NCBI GenBank assembly: GCA_038741495.1
Contig: JAVYKX010000001.1
Coordinates: forward strand, 738,918-802,917
Direction: 5' to 3'
Length of the DNA stretch: 64,000 nt
DNA from: Thermofilum sp.
Lineage (GTDB): Archaea > Thermoproteota > Thermoprotei > Thermofilales > Thermofilaceae
This document shows, in pieces, positions 1-9,029 of the stretch. Both the position numbers and the translations under genes were made by a program. Each line of letters opens with the position of its first letter. Position 1 is the stretch's first letter. A model generated the notes under the pieces. It searched no databases. It saw only the letters and a program-made list of their open reading frames with translations, and was not told where the DNA came from.

Positions 1-322
1 TCATCCTGGGGTAGACGCTCCTCGAGAAGAGGATGGCTCGGTTAGCGTTCGTAACCATCAAGAACTCGAGAGTGCCGAGCTGCTGCTCCCTTCTGATCGC
101 CATGCCGAAGGACCACAAGCCGGCGGCGACGAAATCCCAGAGGATGTAGCCCCAGAAGAAGAAGTTAAGCATCACAGGGTTGCTCCACTGCTCCCTTGGG
201 AGGAACAAGAGGACAGGCGTGACGAACAGCACCAGCCAGGCAGGTGTGGCAATGATGTCCGAGATCAGCCACGCAATGTACCTGAAGTGGACTTTCACCC
301 CTGCCTCGACCGCCGCCCGCAC
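1..322 (-). CDS. ABC-2 type permease, 3' part cut by window edge
   Basis: The minus-strand frame is open from about 322 to the window edge, so the C-terminus is missing. The readable part has a short charged N-terminus, then two hydrophobic stretches, followed by the segment REQQLGTLEFL. The neighbouring permease has the parallel segment REEQLMGTFEL, which marks both as ABC-2 (DrrB-like) integral membrane subunits. It follows that permease by about 30 nt in the same direction, so it probably forms the second half of the same exporter. The start is uncertain. A GTG at 322 is the most usable codon, but the hydrophobic-basic pattern begins a few codons earlier. Confidence 0.7.
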   Translation of the reverse strand, partial: MRAAVEAGVKVHFRYIAWLISDIIATPAWLVLFVTPVLLFLPREQWSNPVMLNFFFWGYILWDFVAAGLWSFGMAIRREQQLGTLEFLMVTNANRAILFSRSVYPRM

Positions 323-353
323 CTCCAGGAGGAGGCGGTGAAAGCCCGCAGTT

Positions 354-1202
354 CTAGTGCTTGGATAGCTCTCCCTTCCTCCTCGCTTCATCCTCCCACC
401 TCGAGTAGAAGAACCTGCCCAGCGCGAGGTAGCCGAGAGCTAGTGCGGACATCAGCACCAGCCTCTGCCAGAGCTCGAGCTGGAGGGGGACGCCGGCGAC
501 AACCCCCTTCAGGATGGTGGCAGCGTGAGCTGTCGGCAAGGCTTCAGCTACGAGCTGCACGATTCTCGGGAAGATTTCCAGCGGGTAGTAGAAGCCGGAG
601 AGCGCTGCGACGAAAGAGTTCACGACGCTGGCGGCCGCCCACACCTCCTTGAAGCGCACAGTGAGCGCTGCGATGACGAGCCCGAGCCCAGCTAGAGGGA
701 GCAGCGCTAGGAGTATCACAGCTGCGGCTAGCGCCCACTCGGCTGGGGAGAGGAGAGACCCCTGCCACGCAACCACCGCGGCGATATCCACGGCGAAGAC
801 TAGTATCGTGAGGATCGAGTAGGCCAGGGAGTGGAGGAGCCACAGCGCTACAGCGCTGTTCGGGGTGAGGTAGTGGAGCTCGAAAGTCCCCATGAGCTGC
901 TCCTCCCTGATTATCGCGCTCGTGTTCTCGATGACGATCATGCTGGCGATCATCAGCACACCACCCAGAGTAATGTAGAGGAGGGGGCTGCTGGAGCCCG
1001 TGTTGGCTTGAAAGTTGGAGAGCGCCAGCGGCCCCGAGACAGCGTAGCCTATACCGATGAACAAGCCCGAAATCATGAAGGGCAGCGTGACAAGCAGGAC
1101 TAAGCTCCCAACGTAGCGGAACGTGATCTTGAGCTCCTTAGACACCACCCCGACGAGGACAAGGAAGGGGCCCAGCCTAGCCTTGCTTTTCAAGCCTTTC
1201 AC
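354..1202 (-). CDS. ABC-2 type transporter permease
   Basis: This 282-residue membrane protein has about six hydrophobic helices. The first is near residues 28-55, followed by a cytoplasmic REEQLMGTFEL segment near 95-105 that is typical of ABC-2 export permeases (DrrB/NodJ type). Its start overlaps the end of the upstream ATPase gene by 26 nt, so the two are probably translationally coupled. With the ATPase and the second permease at 1-322 it forms a drug, lipid or polysaccharide exporter. The substrate cannot be inferred. Confidence 0.85.
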   Translation of the reverse strand: MKGLKSKARLGPFLVLVGVVSKELKITFRYVGSLVLLVTLPFMISGLFIGIGYAVSGPLALSNFQANTGSSSPLLYITLGGVLMIASMIVIENTSAIIREEQLMGTFELHYLTPNSAVALWLLHSLAYSILTILVFAVDIAAVVAWQGSLLSPAEWALAAAVILLALLPLAGLGLVIAALTVRFKEVWAAASVVNSFVAALSGFYYPLEIFPRIVQLVAEALPTAHAATILKGVVAGVPLQLELWQRLVLMSALALGYLALGRFFYSRWEDEARRKGELSKH

Positions 1203-2202
1203 CCGTGAGTGTGATAAACACGTCCTCCAGCGTAGGCTCCAGGCTCCTCATGCTCACCAGCCTAGCACCGCTCGAGATCAGGGCCGAGAGGACTTCCCTA
1301 GGCATCTCGTCCCCCTGGTACACTACCCGAACCTCGTAGAGACCGGCGGCGGGGTCCTTAATGCTTGCAGCAGCGCCCACAACCCCCTCCACTCTCCTGA
1401 GCTTTGCCGCGATCTCCCCGTCCTGGAGGAAAGCTTCCAGCTCGAGCACCCTATGCTGGGAGACACGTGCTTTGAGCTCCGCTGGAGTGCCTACCGCGAT
1501 GATCGCACCCTTGTTGATGATAGCGATGCGGTCGCAGAGCATATCCGCCTCGAACATGTTGTGAGTAGTCAGGAGCACCGTCTTCCCCTCCTCCCTCAGC
1601 TGCAGCACTACTTCCCGAACTTTCCTGGCAGCGTAGGGGTCTAGCCCGATCGTCGGCTCGTCGAGGAACAGGATCGGGGGGTCATGCAGAAGCGCTCTGG
1701 CGATGTTCAGCTTCGACTTCATCCCCGTGCTGTACTCTTCGACGAGGCGGTCAGCATCACCCTGAAGGTCCAGGAGCTCGAGGAGGTACCTGATCCTCTC
1801 CTTAGCGTAGCTCGGCTCAAGGTGGTAGAGGCGGGCAAAGTACATGAGGTTCTCGCGCCCACTCAGCTTCCAGTAGAAGCCCCGGTCGCTGTAAAGACTC
1901 ACACCGATGCTCTCCCGCACCTTCCCCGGCTCCTCGACGACGTTAAAGCCATTCACCCACGCTTCCCCCTCGTCGGGGAGCAGCAGCGTGCTGAGAATCT
2001 TGATCGTCGTCGTCTTACCTGCACCGTTCGGGCCGAGAAGCCCGAAAATCTCTCCCCTCCGAACCTCGAACGACACACCCCTCAGCGCCTCCACGACACG
2101 CTTCTTCCCCCTGAAGAGGCGGCCTCCTTCACGAGTCTCAAACCTCTTCACAAGCCCTTTCGCGACGATCGCGCTCTGCAAACCGCTGCACCGCCCCCTC
2201 AA
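1177..2202 (-). CDS. ABC transporter ATP-binding protein, DrrA-like
   Basis: This 341-residue ATPase has Walker A GPNGAGKTT near residues 55-63, a Walker B with catalytic glutamate (ILFLDEPTIGLD) and an H-loop TTHNM. The signature region reads YSTGMKSKLNIARAL, a variant common in DrrA/CcmA-type exporters. The C-terminal third after the H-loop is the extra domain typical of DrrA-like proteins. It is the first gene of the exporter operon. The start is ambiguous: the TTG at 2202 lies about 20 nt after a TATA-like CTTAGTT, and an in-frame TTG at 2181 also suits the family N-terminus. Confidence 0.9.
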   Translation of the reverse strand: MRGRCSGLQSAIVAKGLVKRFETREGGRLFRGKKRVVEALRGVSFEVRRGEIFGLLGPNGAGKTTTIKILSTLLLPDEGEAWVNGFNVVEEPGKVRESIGVSLYSDRGFYWKLSGRENLMYFARLYHLEPSYAKERIRYLLELLDLQGDADRLVEEYSTGMKSKLNIARALLHDPPILFLDEPTIGLDPYAARKVREVVLQLREEGKTVLLTTHNMFEADMLCDRIAIINKGAIIAVGTPAELKARVSQHRVLELEAFLQDGEIAAKLRRVEGVVGAAASIKDPAAGLYEVRVVYQGDEMPREVLSALISSGARLVSMRSLEPTLEDVFITLTGERLEKQG

Positions 2203-2208
2203 CAGTCG

Positions 2209-2681
2209 CTAGGTAACTAAGCTTTTCGCGAGCTGCGAGCTCGTCCTCCCAGCGGTCCGCGAGGCCCTGGCGCTGGTAGGGGTAACCACCTCAATACCAC
2301 TCCGGGAAGCTTGAGCTGGCAGCTGCTTGTCGAAAGCCGGAAGCGGGATCTCCAGCCTCCCGGCAGCAGCCAGGATCACTTTATAATTACACCTCGCCAG
2401 CGAGATTCCCTCACCTTCAACCCTTGCCACAGCCCACCGAATATCCTGCTCAATCACAGGGGCTGCGCGGAGCTTTTCATGTCTCAGCTGCCTTGACCTA
2501 ACGTGAGTTCAAGGCCCAGGAGCTCGTGCAGAGCCCAAACCACCTCGTGAAGCACGAGAGTAGGAGCCACCCATGCTGAAAACTCTTCAAGCAGCCTCCA
2601 GGCCTCAACGTGGTAGTTCGAGTTCCTCACAGCCCTGTAGATGTAGACGTTACCGTCCATTAACGCTTCCATCGAGCGCAC
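2209..2681 (-). pseudogene. PIN-domain toxin (VapC-like), frameshifted
   Basis: The N-terminal half reads MDGNVYIYRAVRNSNYH and then VLHEVVWALHELLGLEL, the first acidic residue and conserved glutamate of a PIN ribonuclease. This frame stops at 2484. The C-terminal half, from QLRHEKLRAAPVIEQD through LPAFDKQL to GIEVVTP, continues in another frame and ends by 2209. A one-base shift around 2490-2500 joins them into a normal VapC of about 130 residues. The final 20 or so residues after VVTP do not look PIN-like. It overlaps its presumed antitoxin. A sequencing error is possible, but the antitoxin is also truncated, which favours real decay. Confidence 0.65.
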
Positions 2682-2871
2682 TCAGTTGGCGTAGCAGCTC
2701 CCGGCGGATCGCCTCCTCTATATCCTTCTCCGCAACTGGCCTCTCGAGCTCGAAAGCCGGCAAACCTTTCTCAACTTTCTCGATAACTATCCTTCCTTCA
2801 GCGACGGTAATTCTCGGTAGATCACCAGCTCTGATTCCCAGCCCCCTCCTCACCTCAGCCGCCCGCCCCAA
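2650..2871 (-). CDS. AbrB-like antitoxin, probably N-terminally truncated
   Basis: The reading frame gives VRRGLGIRAGDLPRITVAEG followed by RIVIEKVE, the second half of an AbrB/MazE swapped-hairpin fold, and then an acidic helical tail that would wrap a PIN toxin. The usual first beta strand with the IPxxVR motif is missing. Upstream, the frame continues only as a low-complexity Cys/Trp string with no good start, and the only start in range is a TTG at 2871. Together with the frameshifted PIN gene it looks like a dying VapBC module. Confidence 0.5.
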   Translation of the reverse strand: MGRAAEVRRGLGIRAGDLPRITVAEGRIVIEKVEKGLPAFELERPVAEKDIEEAIRRELLRQLSALDGSVNGR

Positions 2872-2914
2872 GTCCCAGCAGCAGCCAGCGCAAGTTCCAG
2901 TGAAGCTAAGCCGT

Positions 2915-4183
2915 TCAGTGCTTCGCGCCCACCCCGGAGTAGTTCCTCTCCTTCCCCGCGAAGACAGCTTTCGCCGCTAGGGCTGGGAAGCTGCGCACCA
3001 CGTAGCGGTAAAGGTCCCGGGTCGCCGTGGGGCTGGCGCGGTAGAGGAGGAGGGAGAGGAGCTTCGTAGCCTTCTCATCAGCCATGATCGCTCTCAGGGC
3101 GAAGCTCTGCAGAGCCGGCGAGCTGTACATGATCCTGGTCATGCGGAGCCCGTAGTCGATCTCTGGCCACAGCTCGGAGCGCCAGCTCTCCTCGTAGAGC
3201 TTGAGCGCTGCAGGGTCCTCCCTGTCGAGTGCCTCCTTCACAGCTCTCGCGGCGAGAACCCCGCTTCTCACCGACCCTGAGATACCTTCACCGGTGAGCG
3301 GGTGGACGAAGCCTGCAGCGTCGCCGGCGAGCAGGGTTCTGAGCTCTGGAGCGGCAGTGCGTGCCCTCGGCTTCGCCGGGATGAGCCACGACCTGTCAAC
3401 CCTGAAGGGGGAAGTATCCTTGAGGATGCCCAGCTTGCTCGCGAGCTCCAGCCCCTTCCTGTAGCCTTCTAGGTGTAGTTTGCCGTACTTCGCGGACTCG
3501 GGTAGCGTGGTCCCCATGCCGACGTTCATGTGGTTTCCTTTCGGGAAAACCCAGAAGTAGCCGTAAGTCACGAAGCCGAAGAAGAGGAAGATCGGCGCGA
3601 AGCCGTACCGCCTCCTCCACTCCGAGACCTGGCTCCTCGCGTCGTAGGGTGCCTCAGTCCCCCAGCAGTGCCCGAGGTCTTCCGGCCTCCTCGCCGGGAA
3701 GCCGAGCTGCTCGGGCAGCCTATCGCCCGCGCCGGTGCTGACGACAAGGTAGCGCGCGGAAAACTCTTCCCCTTTCCTGGTGCGGGCCACGACGCGGTCG
3801 CCGCGCAGCTGCACCTGAGTGACCCAGGAGCCGTGCTTGACTTCAGCGCCGCTGGACTCCGCGATCTCGCGGAGCTTCGCGTCGAACACGCTCCTCCTCA
3901 CCATCCCGTACTGCAGCCCCTTCACTGCATCCACGAGAACACGCTCCCCCGGCAGGACGAGGACGTGGCCCTCGCAAACCTCCTCGAAGGTCTCCTCCAC
4001 CTCCCCCGCTCCGATTTCCTTGAGGTGCTGGAGGGCGAGGGCAGTGATACCACCACCGCAGTACTTGTCCCTGAAGCGGTCCCCCTTCTCAACCAGGAGC
4101 GTGGAGATGCCGAGCCTCGAAGCAGCGATAGCGGCCGCGGCGCCAGCGGGCCCCCCGCCGACTACGAGCAGCTCCCGCTCCAC
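2915..4183 (-). CDS. Geranylgeranyl reductase family flavoprotein
   Basis: This 422-residue protein opens with the FAD-binding GGGPAGAAAAIAASRLG motif at residues 8-24 and an acidic end to the second strand (LVEKG). It has KYCGGGIT near 41-48, the family motif YGYFWVFPKG near 208-217, and the second FAD motif GDAAGFVHPLTGEGI near 289-303. These mark the GGR/ChlP group, which in archaea saturates the isoprenoid chains of membrane ether lipids. The GTG start at 4183 sits 26 nt after a TATA-like CTTATT (about 4206-4212), so the mRNA is probably leaderless. It is a single gene and not coupled to its neighbours. Confidence 0.88.
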   Translation of the reverse strand: MERELLVVGGGPAGAAAAIAASRLGISTLLVEKGDRFRDKYCGGGITALALQHLKEIGAGEVEETFEEVCEGHVLVLPGERVLVDAVKGLQYGMVRRSVFDAKLREIAESSGAEVKHGSWVTQVQLRGDRVVARTRKGEEFSARYLVVSTGAGDRLPEQLGFPARRPEDLGHCWGTEAPYDARSQVSEWRRRYGFAPIFLFFGFVTYGYFWVFPKGNHMNVGMGTTLPESAKYGKLHLEGYRKGLELASKLGILKDTSPFRVDRSWLIPAKPRARTAAPELRTLLAGDAAGFVHPLTGEGISGSVRSGVLAARAVKEALDREDPAALKLYEESWRSELWPEIDYGLRMTRIMYSSPALQSFALRAIMADEKATKLLSLLLYRASPTATRDLYRYVVRSFPALAAKAVFAGKERNYSGVGAKH

Positions 4184-4316
4184 GCGCGTCCAAGCCGGCG
4201 GAGGGTAATAAGGTTACCCTGGGAGCTGTGAACCGAAGCTGGCAGCGAGGTATGCTTCGAGAAGGGAAGGTTAAGAGGGGTTGCTGCAGCCTCTGAAGCG
4301 AGAAAGAGCTGGCCGG

Positions 4317-6134
4317 TTAGCGGTGGCGGGCTCTCTGAACGGCTTGAGCGAGAGCTTCCGCGAAGCTTGAAGCCTGAGCGTTCCAGAGGCGGTAGTAGAG
4401 CCCTTTCCTGGCGATGAGCTCGTCGTGCTTACCCACCTCGACGATCTCGCCGTTCTCCATCACGTATATGCGGTCCGCGTTCCTCACCGCGGACAGCCGG
4501 TGCGCGATGACGAGCAGGGTGATGTTCCTCTCGCGGATGATCCTCTGCAGCTCCCTGTAGATGCTGTGCTCGGTGGCTACATCGATGTTGCTGGTCGCCT
4601 CGTCGAGCACGAGGACGCGGGGCTGCGAGATGATTGCTCTCAGGAGCGAGAGCAGCTGCCGCTGGCCTTTCGAGAGGTTCTTCCCCTCCTCCACCACCTC
4701 TCCGTCCAGGCCTCCAGGTATACTCTGCACGATGCTCCTCACGCCGAGAGTGTCGATGAGCCTCTCAACCTCCTCCCTTGACGCCTTCCTGCTGGCGGTG
4801 ATGTTGTCGATCACGCGGCCTGAGATCGCTGAGGGCTCCTGCGGGACGTAGGCGACTACGCTGCGGAGGTACTCGAGGTCGTACTCCTCCAGAGGTGTGC
4901 CGTCGAGCAGGATCCTCCCCCGCTTGGGCTCGTAGAAGCGGAGCAGTAGCTTCGCCAGAGTTGTCTTCCCGCTGCCTGTGGGCCCGACCACCGCGACCAT
5001 TTCGCCGGGCTTCGCTTCGATGCTTACTCCCTTGAGCACGGGGACGCTCTCTTCGTACCAGAAGACCACGTCCTCCACTTTGAAGTGCCCCTCGACGGGG
5101 GGTTTCCGGCTCCCGCTCTTCTCCTGCTCTAGGGACAGGAGCTTAGTCACCCTCTCCGCCGAGACGAGGACGGACTGGAACATGTTCACGAACATTGCGA
5201 GCATCTGGAGAGGCCCGAAGAACATGTTCAAGTACCCGAAGAACGCTACAAGCGTACCTGCAGTGATCCTGCCTTGCGAGAGGAGGAAGCCGCCGTAGTA
5301 TATTATTACGGCGAGCCCCGCCACGCGGATGACCGAGAGCGTTGGGAAGAGCGCGGAAACCACCCTCGTCGCTTCCACGTTGCTCTCCATGAAGGCTCTG
5401 CTAGCTTGCTCGAACTCCGCCTCCCTAGCCCCCCTCCTGTGCACGAAAGTCTTCACCACAGCGGCACCGGAGGCGTCCTGCTCCACTCTCGCCGCGACCT
5501 CCGCGATCATCCTCCTCGCTCGGGTGAACGCAGCTCTAGCTCTGCGGGCGAAGTAATAGCTAGCTGCGAAAACCCCGAGGATGAGGGGTAGCACTGCGAG
5601 CGAGAGCTCGAAGCTAAGCAGGAACATGATTGCTAGTGCGCCGGACATGATCAAGACATCTGTGAAGAACTCTACAATGCCTTGCGTGAACGTCTCGGAA
5701 ATCACGTCCACGTCGTTCATCACTCGCGAGACAATCTTGCCCGTGACTTCGCTCCGGAGCTGCTCAACTCTCGCCCCGAGGAGCGTGCGGAAAAGCCTAT
5801 CCCTCAAATCCCTCACGAAGCTCTGGCCCGCGAGAGTGGAGAAGTAGACGCGGACAGCCCCCGAAACCCAGAGAAGGAGGGCTCCGCCCAGGAACAGTAG
5901 AGACAGCGCGGCGACGCGCCCCAGGTCCCCGGCGAGCGCAGCGTCGACCACACCGCCCGTGATCACCGGCATCGCGAGGTTTACCAGCAGCCTCACTAGC
6001 GACGCCGCCGCGATGATCGCGAAGTACTTCGCGTAAGGCTTGAGGAGCGGGAGCATCCTCGCTATGACTTCGCGCGCGGGAGCTTCAGGCTTCGCCTCGT
6101 CCAGCCTGCCGATACCGTGCCACATCATCGCCAT
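4317..6134 (-). CDS. ABC exporter half-transporter with competent ATP site residues (TM288-like)
   Basis: This 605-residue protein has six transmembrane helices (about 35-330) followed by an ATPase domain. Walker A is GPTGSGKTTL. Walker B with catalytic Glu is VLVLDEATSNID, and the switch His is present in IAHRLS. Its signature is NLSKGQRQ, where Lys replaces the first Gly of LSGGQ. The preceding gene shows the complementary pattern, with a canonical signature but Asp in place of the catalytic Glu. Known heterodimeric exporters such as TM287/288 show the same division, so the pair should form one good and one degenerate ATP site. It overlaps the partner gene by 10 nt. Confidence 0.92.
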   Translation of the reverse strand: MAMMWHGIGRLDEAKPEAPAREVIARMLPLLKPYAKYFAIIAAASLVRLLVNLAMPVITGGVVDAALAGDLGRVAALSLLFLGGALLLWVSGAVRVYFSTLAGQSFVRDLRDRLFRTLLGARVEQLRSEVTGKIVSRVMNDVDVISETFTQGIVEFFTDVLIMSGALAIMFLLSFELSLAVLPLILGVFAASYYFARRARAAFTRARRMIAEVAARVEQDASGAAVVKTFVHRRGAREAEFEQASRAFMESNVEATRVVSALFPTLSVIRVAGLAVIIYYGGFLLSQGRITAGTLVAFFGYLNMFFGPLQMLAMFVNMFQSVLVSAERVTKLLSLEQEKSGSRKPPVEGHFKVEDVVFWYEESVPVLKGVSIEAKPGEMVAVVGPTGSGKTTLAKLLLRFYEPKRGRILLDGTPLEEYDLEYLRSVVAYVPQEPSAISGRVIDNITASRKASREEVERLIDTLGVRSIVQSIPGGLDGEVVEEGKNLSKGQRQLLSLLRAIISQPRVLVLDEATSNIDVATEHSIYRELQRIIRERNITLLVIAHRLSAVRNADRIYVMENGEIVEVGKHDELIARKGLYYRLWNAQASSFAEALAQAVQRARHR

Positions 6135-7804
6135 ACCTGCACCACCTCCACGCTCGGTTTCAGCTCAGCTACGATCCTTCCTTCGTCCATGACCAGCACA
6201 CGGTCGGCGAGAGCCATAGTGCTGGGTCTCTGCGTGATCACGATCATCGTTTTGCCCTTCAGGTTCTTGGTGAGCGCCTCGTAGATCGCTTTCTCCGTCT
6301 CGGCGTCCACCTCCGACGTGGTGTCGTCGAGAATGATGATCCTCGGGTTAGCGAGGAGAGCTCTCGCGAGCGCTACCCTCTGCCTCTGCCCTCCGCTCAG
6401 CGTCACTCCCCTCTCGCCCACGAGAGTGTCGTAGCCTTGCGGTAAGCTAGCGATGAAGTCGTGTATGTGCGCAAGCTTAGCAGCTCGAACCACCTCCTCG
6501 TCGGTGGCGTCCGGCCTCGCAAACGCGATATTGTTCCTTATCGTGTCCGGGAAGAGGTAGACGTCCTGGTGAACTAGGGTGATATTCCTCCTAAGCGACT
6601 CCAGCTTCACCTTCCTGATGTCCTGCCCATCCACTAGTATCGAGCCCCTCTGCGGGTCTGCTAGCCGAATGAGAAGAGATGCGAGAGTACTCTTCCCGCA
6701 GCCCGGGGGCCCCGTGATCGCAACTATCTCGCCGGGCTTCACCTCGAAGCTCAAACCCTTGAGGACGTAGCCGCTGCCATCGTAGCTGAACCACACATCC
6801 CGGAACTCCACCCTCCCGCTGCTCACCACCAGCTCTGCAGCATCCTCCGCCTCCTCGACGTCAGGCTTCATGCTCAGCACCTCGTTCACTCGCGAGAGAG
6901 CAACCCGAGCCCTCTCCATGCTCACGATGACGAAGCCGAGCTGCGTGATCGGCCAGGAGATCATGCTAGTGTACATTGTCAGCGCCGTGAGGCTGCCGAC
7001 CGAGAGCTGTCCCTGCGCGATCTTCCATCCGCCTACGAGCAGGATGAAAAGCGTCGCAAGGTTGTTGACAAAGTTCAGCGTAGGCCACAGAATAGCGCGC
7101 AGCTTCCCGGCGCTCACCAGGGCTTCGCGGAAAGCCTGGTTGTGCTCCGAGAAACGGTCAAGCATGTACTTGGAGGCGTTCACCGCGCGTATCGGGATTA
7201 TGGAGACAAGGGTCTCCTGGAGTATCGTGGACATGCGCGCATACCTCTCTCTAGAGATGTCGAAGAAGCTCCTTATCCGCTTGGCGAGCTTCCGGGGAAG
7301 AACGGGGAGAACCGCGAGAATCCCGACGGTCAGGAGCGTCAGCTGGACATCCAGCGTGAGCATCGCGAAAACCGAGAACGCTACCAGCACGACTCCCCCG
7401 AGGAAGGTGGCCAGCTGCTCGAAGAAGCTCTTCACCTGCTCGACATCCCCCGTGACCCTCGCGACGAGGCCCCCGGCCCCCTGCCTGTGGATGATCGAGA
7501 GCGAGAGGTCGTGGAGCTTCCTGTAAAGCTCCACTCTTAGGTCGAAAGCTACCAGCTCGGATAGCTTCCTCGCGTTCACGCCCTGAAGGTACCCGAAAGC
7601 ACCCTGCAGCACCGTCAAGACTATGAAGACGGCGAGCAGCGCCGGGAGGTCTTCCCAGCGCGCAGAGATCGCGTAGTCTACAGCTTGCTTGGCCACCAGG
7701 GGCGCGTACATGCCCGCGACAGCTGCGAGCAGAGACGCTGTAACTGCGATAACTAGCTCGCGGCGGTGCTGGAGCGCGTAACTTACCAGAGTTCTTAGAT
7801 CCAC
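6125..7804 (-). CDS. ABC exporter half-transporter with degenerate catalytic site (TM287-like)
   Basis: This 559-residue protein has six membrane helices in residues 10-300 and an ATPase domain with Walker A GPPGCGKSTL and canonical signature TLSGGQRQRVALARAL. The Walker B region is IIILDDTTSEVD: Asp stands where the catalytic Glu should be, and the switch-His region reads ITQRPS, so no His is present. This is the non-hydrolysing partner of the downstream subunit. The GTG start at 7804 lies about 22 nt after TATATCGATA, which includes the palindrome TATCGATA at 7819-7826. That could be a site for a drug-responsive repressor, but no regulator gene is adjacent. Confidence 0.92.
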   Translation of the reverse strand: MDLRTLVSYALQHRRELVIAVTASLLAAVAGMYAPLVAKQAVDYAISARWEDLPALLAVFIVLTVLQGAFGYLQGVNARKLSELVAFDLRVELYRKLHDLSLSIIHRQGAGGLVARVTGDVEQVKSFFEQLATFLGGVVLVAFSVFAMLTLDVQLTLLTVGILAVLPVLPRKLAKRIRSFFDISRERYARMSTILQETLVSIIPIRAVNASKYMLDRFSEHNQAFREALVSAGKLRAILWPTLNFVNNLATLFILLVGGWKIAQGQLSVGSLTALTMYTSMISWPITQLGFVIVSMERARVALSRVNEVLSMKPDVEEAEDAAELVVSSGRVEFRDVWFSYDGSGYVLKGLSFEVKPGEIVAITGPPGCGKSTLASLLIRLADPQRGSILVDGQDIRKVKLESLRRNITLVHQDVYLFPDTIRNNIAFARPDATDEEVVRAAKLAHIHDFIASLPQGYDTLVGERGVTLSGGQRQRVALARALLANPRIIILDDTTSEVDAETEKAIYEALTKNLKGKTMIVITQRPSTMALADRVLVMDEGRIVAELKPSVEVVQVWR

Positions 7805-7899
7805 TCTATACCACCATCTATCGATATAGAAGGCGGGCCCAATTTAACGGTTACGCATCTAAGGCAGGTTATAATAGCTGTAGCTTCGCCACTATTCAG

Positions 7900-8259
7900 G
7901 TGAGCGGGCTGCTGCGAGAGCCCCCCGAGCCCAGCGAGCTGAAAGAGCGCTTGAGAGCCCTCCACAAAGACCTTCAAGGAGCGCTAGGCGCGCGGGGTGG
8001 GGAGTCTGCCGTATGGGTTGGAATGCTTCTGCCCAGCTATCTGTGGCGGCACTGGGGCGAGGAGCTTAAAGCCCTTGGGATCACTTGGCAGGATTTCCTC
8101 AGCCTCCTGAGGCAGCACTCGAGGGACATCGTCTCTTGGGCGCTGGAGGGGAAGCTGACCTGGCAAGAGCTAGTGCGCCGCATAGTCCACTCCATCGAGG
8201 GTCGGAGGGGAGCAGACCTCCTAAGCTACTTGGCTGAGAGCGAGAAGAAAGCAGAGTAG
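7900..8259 (+). CDS. Conserved-looking hypothetical protein
   Basis: This small protein has 119 residues and I do not recognise it. It is rich in Leu, Glu, Arg and Trp, with predicted helices throughout and no signal peptide or membrane segment. The motif WRHWGEELKALGITWQDF in the middle suggests a compact helical domain. The GTG start at 7900 lies 28 nt after a clear TATA box (TTATAATA at 7869-7876), which supports expression as a leaderless message. It is transcribed divergently from the ABC exporter pair across a 95-nt gap and convergently toward the MacB-like ATPase. Confidence 0.6.
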   Translation: MSGLLREPPEPSELKERLRALHKDLQGALGARGGESAVWVGMLLPSYLWRHWGEELKALGITWQDFLSLLRQHSRDIVSWALEGKLTWQELVRRIVHSIEGRRGADLLSYLAESEKKAE

Positions 8260-8294
8260 AGCTTCGGAGAGGGAGCGTGCGCCCTCCTCGGGTG

Positions 8295-9029
8295 CTAAGC
8301 CCTCTTGATGAAGCTTCGAAGCAGCTCCTCGTACCTGTCCGGGGTGTAAACGTCCTCGAGTCTACCTGAGTGCATGCGGGCTACCCGGTCGCAGCTCCAG
8401 ACGAGCTCGAGGTTGTGGGTAACCATGATCACAGTCATCTTCAGCTCCCTGTTAAGCCTCCGGAATAGATCCATGACGATCTTGCTGTTCGCCGCGTCAA
8501 GGTTTCCTGTAGGCTCGTCCGCTAGAAGCAGCCTAGGCTGCCCCACGATCGCTCTCGCAATAGCTACTCGCTGCTGCTCGCCACCGCTGAGCTGAGTCGG
8601 GTACTTGCCAGCAGCACCCTCTAGACCCACGAGAGCTAGCGCCTCCAGCGCCCTCTTCCGGCGCTCTCCGGGCGGCACGCCTCTCTTGACCAGGGGTAGT
8701 TCAACGTTCTCGATAACCTTCAGCCGGGGGACGAGGTAGAACATCTGGAAGACAAAGCCTACGAACTCGTTCCGGTACTTGCTCAGCTCTCGGTCGCTCG
8801 TGATGGATGTGAGATCCCTGCCGGCCACGGCGATCCTCCCCCTGGTCGGCCGGTCGAGCCCGCCGATCAGGTGGAGGAGCGTGCTCTTCCCGCTCCCGCT
8901 CGGGCCCACGATCGCCAGGAACTCCCCCTCCTCTACGCGGAGGCTCACGTCTCTCACGGCTTCGACGTGGTGGGGAGGCTTTCCGTAGACCTTCCAGACG
9001 CCGTCCAGAACTACTAGGCCGTCACTCAT
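8295..9029 (-). CDS. MacB/LolD-type ABC transporter ATP-binding protein
   Basis: From the ATG at 9029 the protein has about 244 residues. Walker A is GPSGSGKST, the signature is LSGGEQQRVAIARAIV, Walker B is LLLADEPTGNLD and the H-loop is VTHNL. The LADEPTGNLD sequence is diagnostic for the MacB/LolD/FtsE group, which drives mechanotransmission rather than solute import. An upstream in-frame start at 9044 is possible, but the ATG at 9029 overlaps the permease stop in the manner of coupled genes. It is the last gene of a three-gene operon with the permease and a surface CARDB-type protein. Confidence 0.92.
   Translation of the reverse strand: MSDGLVVLDGVWKVYGKPPHHVEAVRDVSLRVEEGEFLAIVGPSGSGKSTLLHLIGGLDRPTRGRIAVAGRDLTSITSDRELSKYRNEFVGFVFQMFYLVPRLKVIENVELPLVKRGVPPGERRKRALEALALVGLEGAAGKYPTQLSGGEQQRVAIARAIVGQPRLLLADEPTGNLDAANSKIVMDLFRRLNRELKMTVIMVTHNLELVWSCDRVARMHSGRLEDVYTPDRYEELLRSFIKRA

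Noticed and set aside
3530-4231. 233-codon plus-strand frame opposite the geranylgeranyl reductase gene
   Set aside because: Shadow frame; the reductase motifs are complete on the minus strand.
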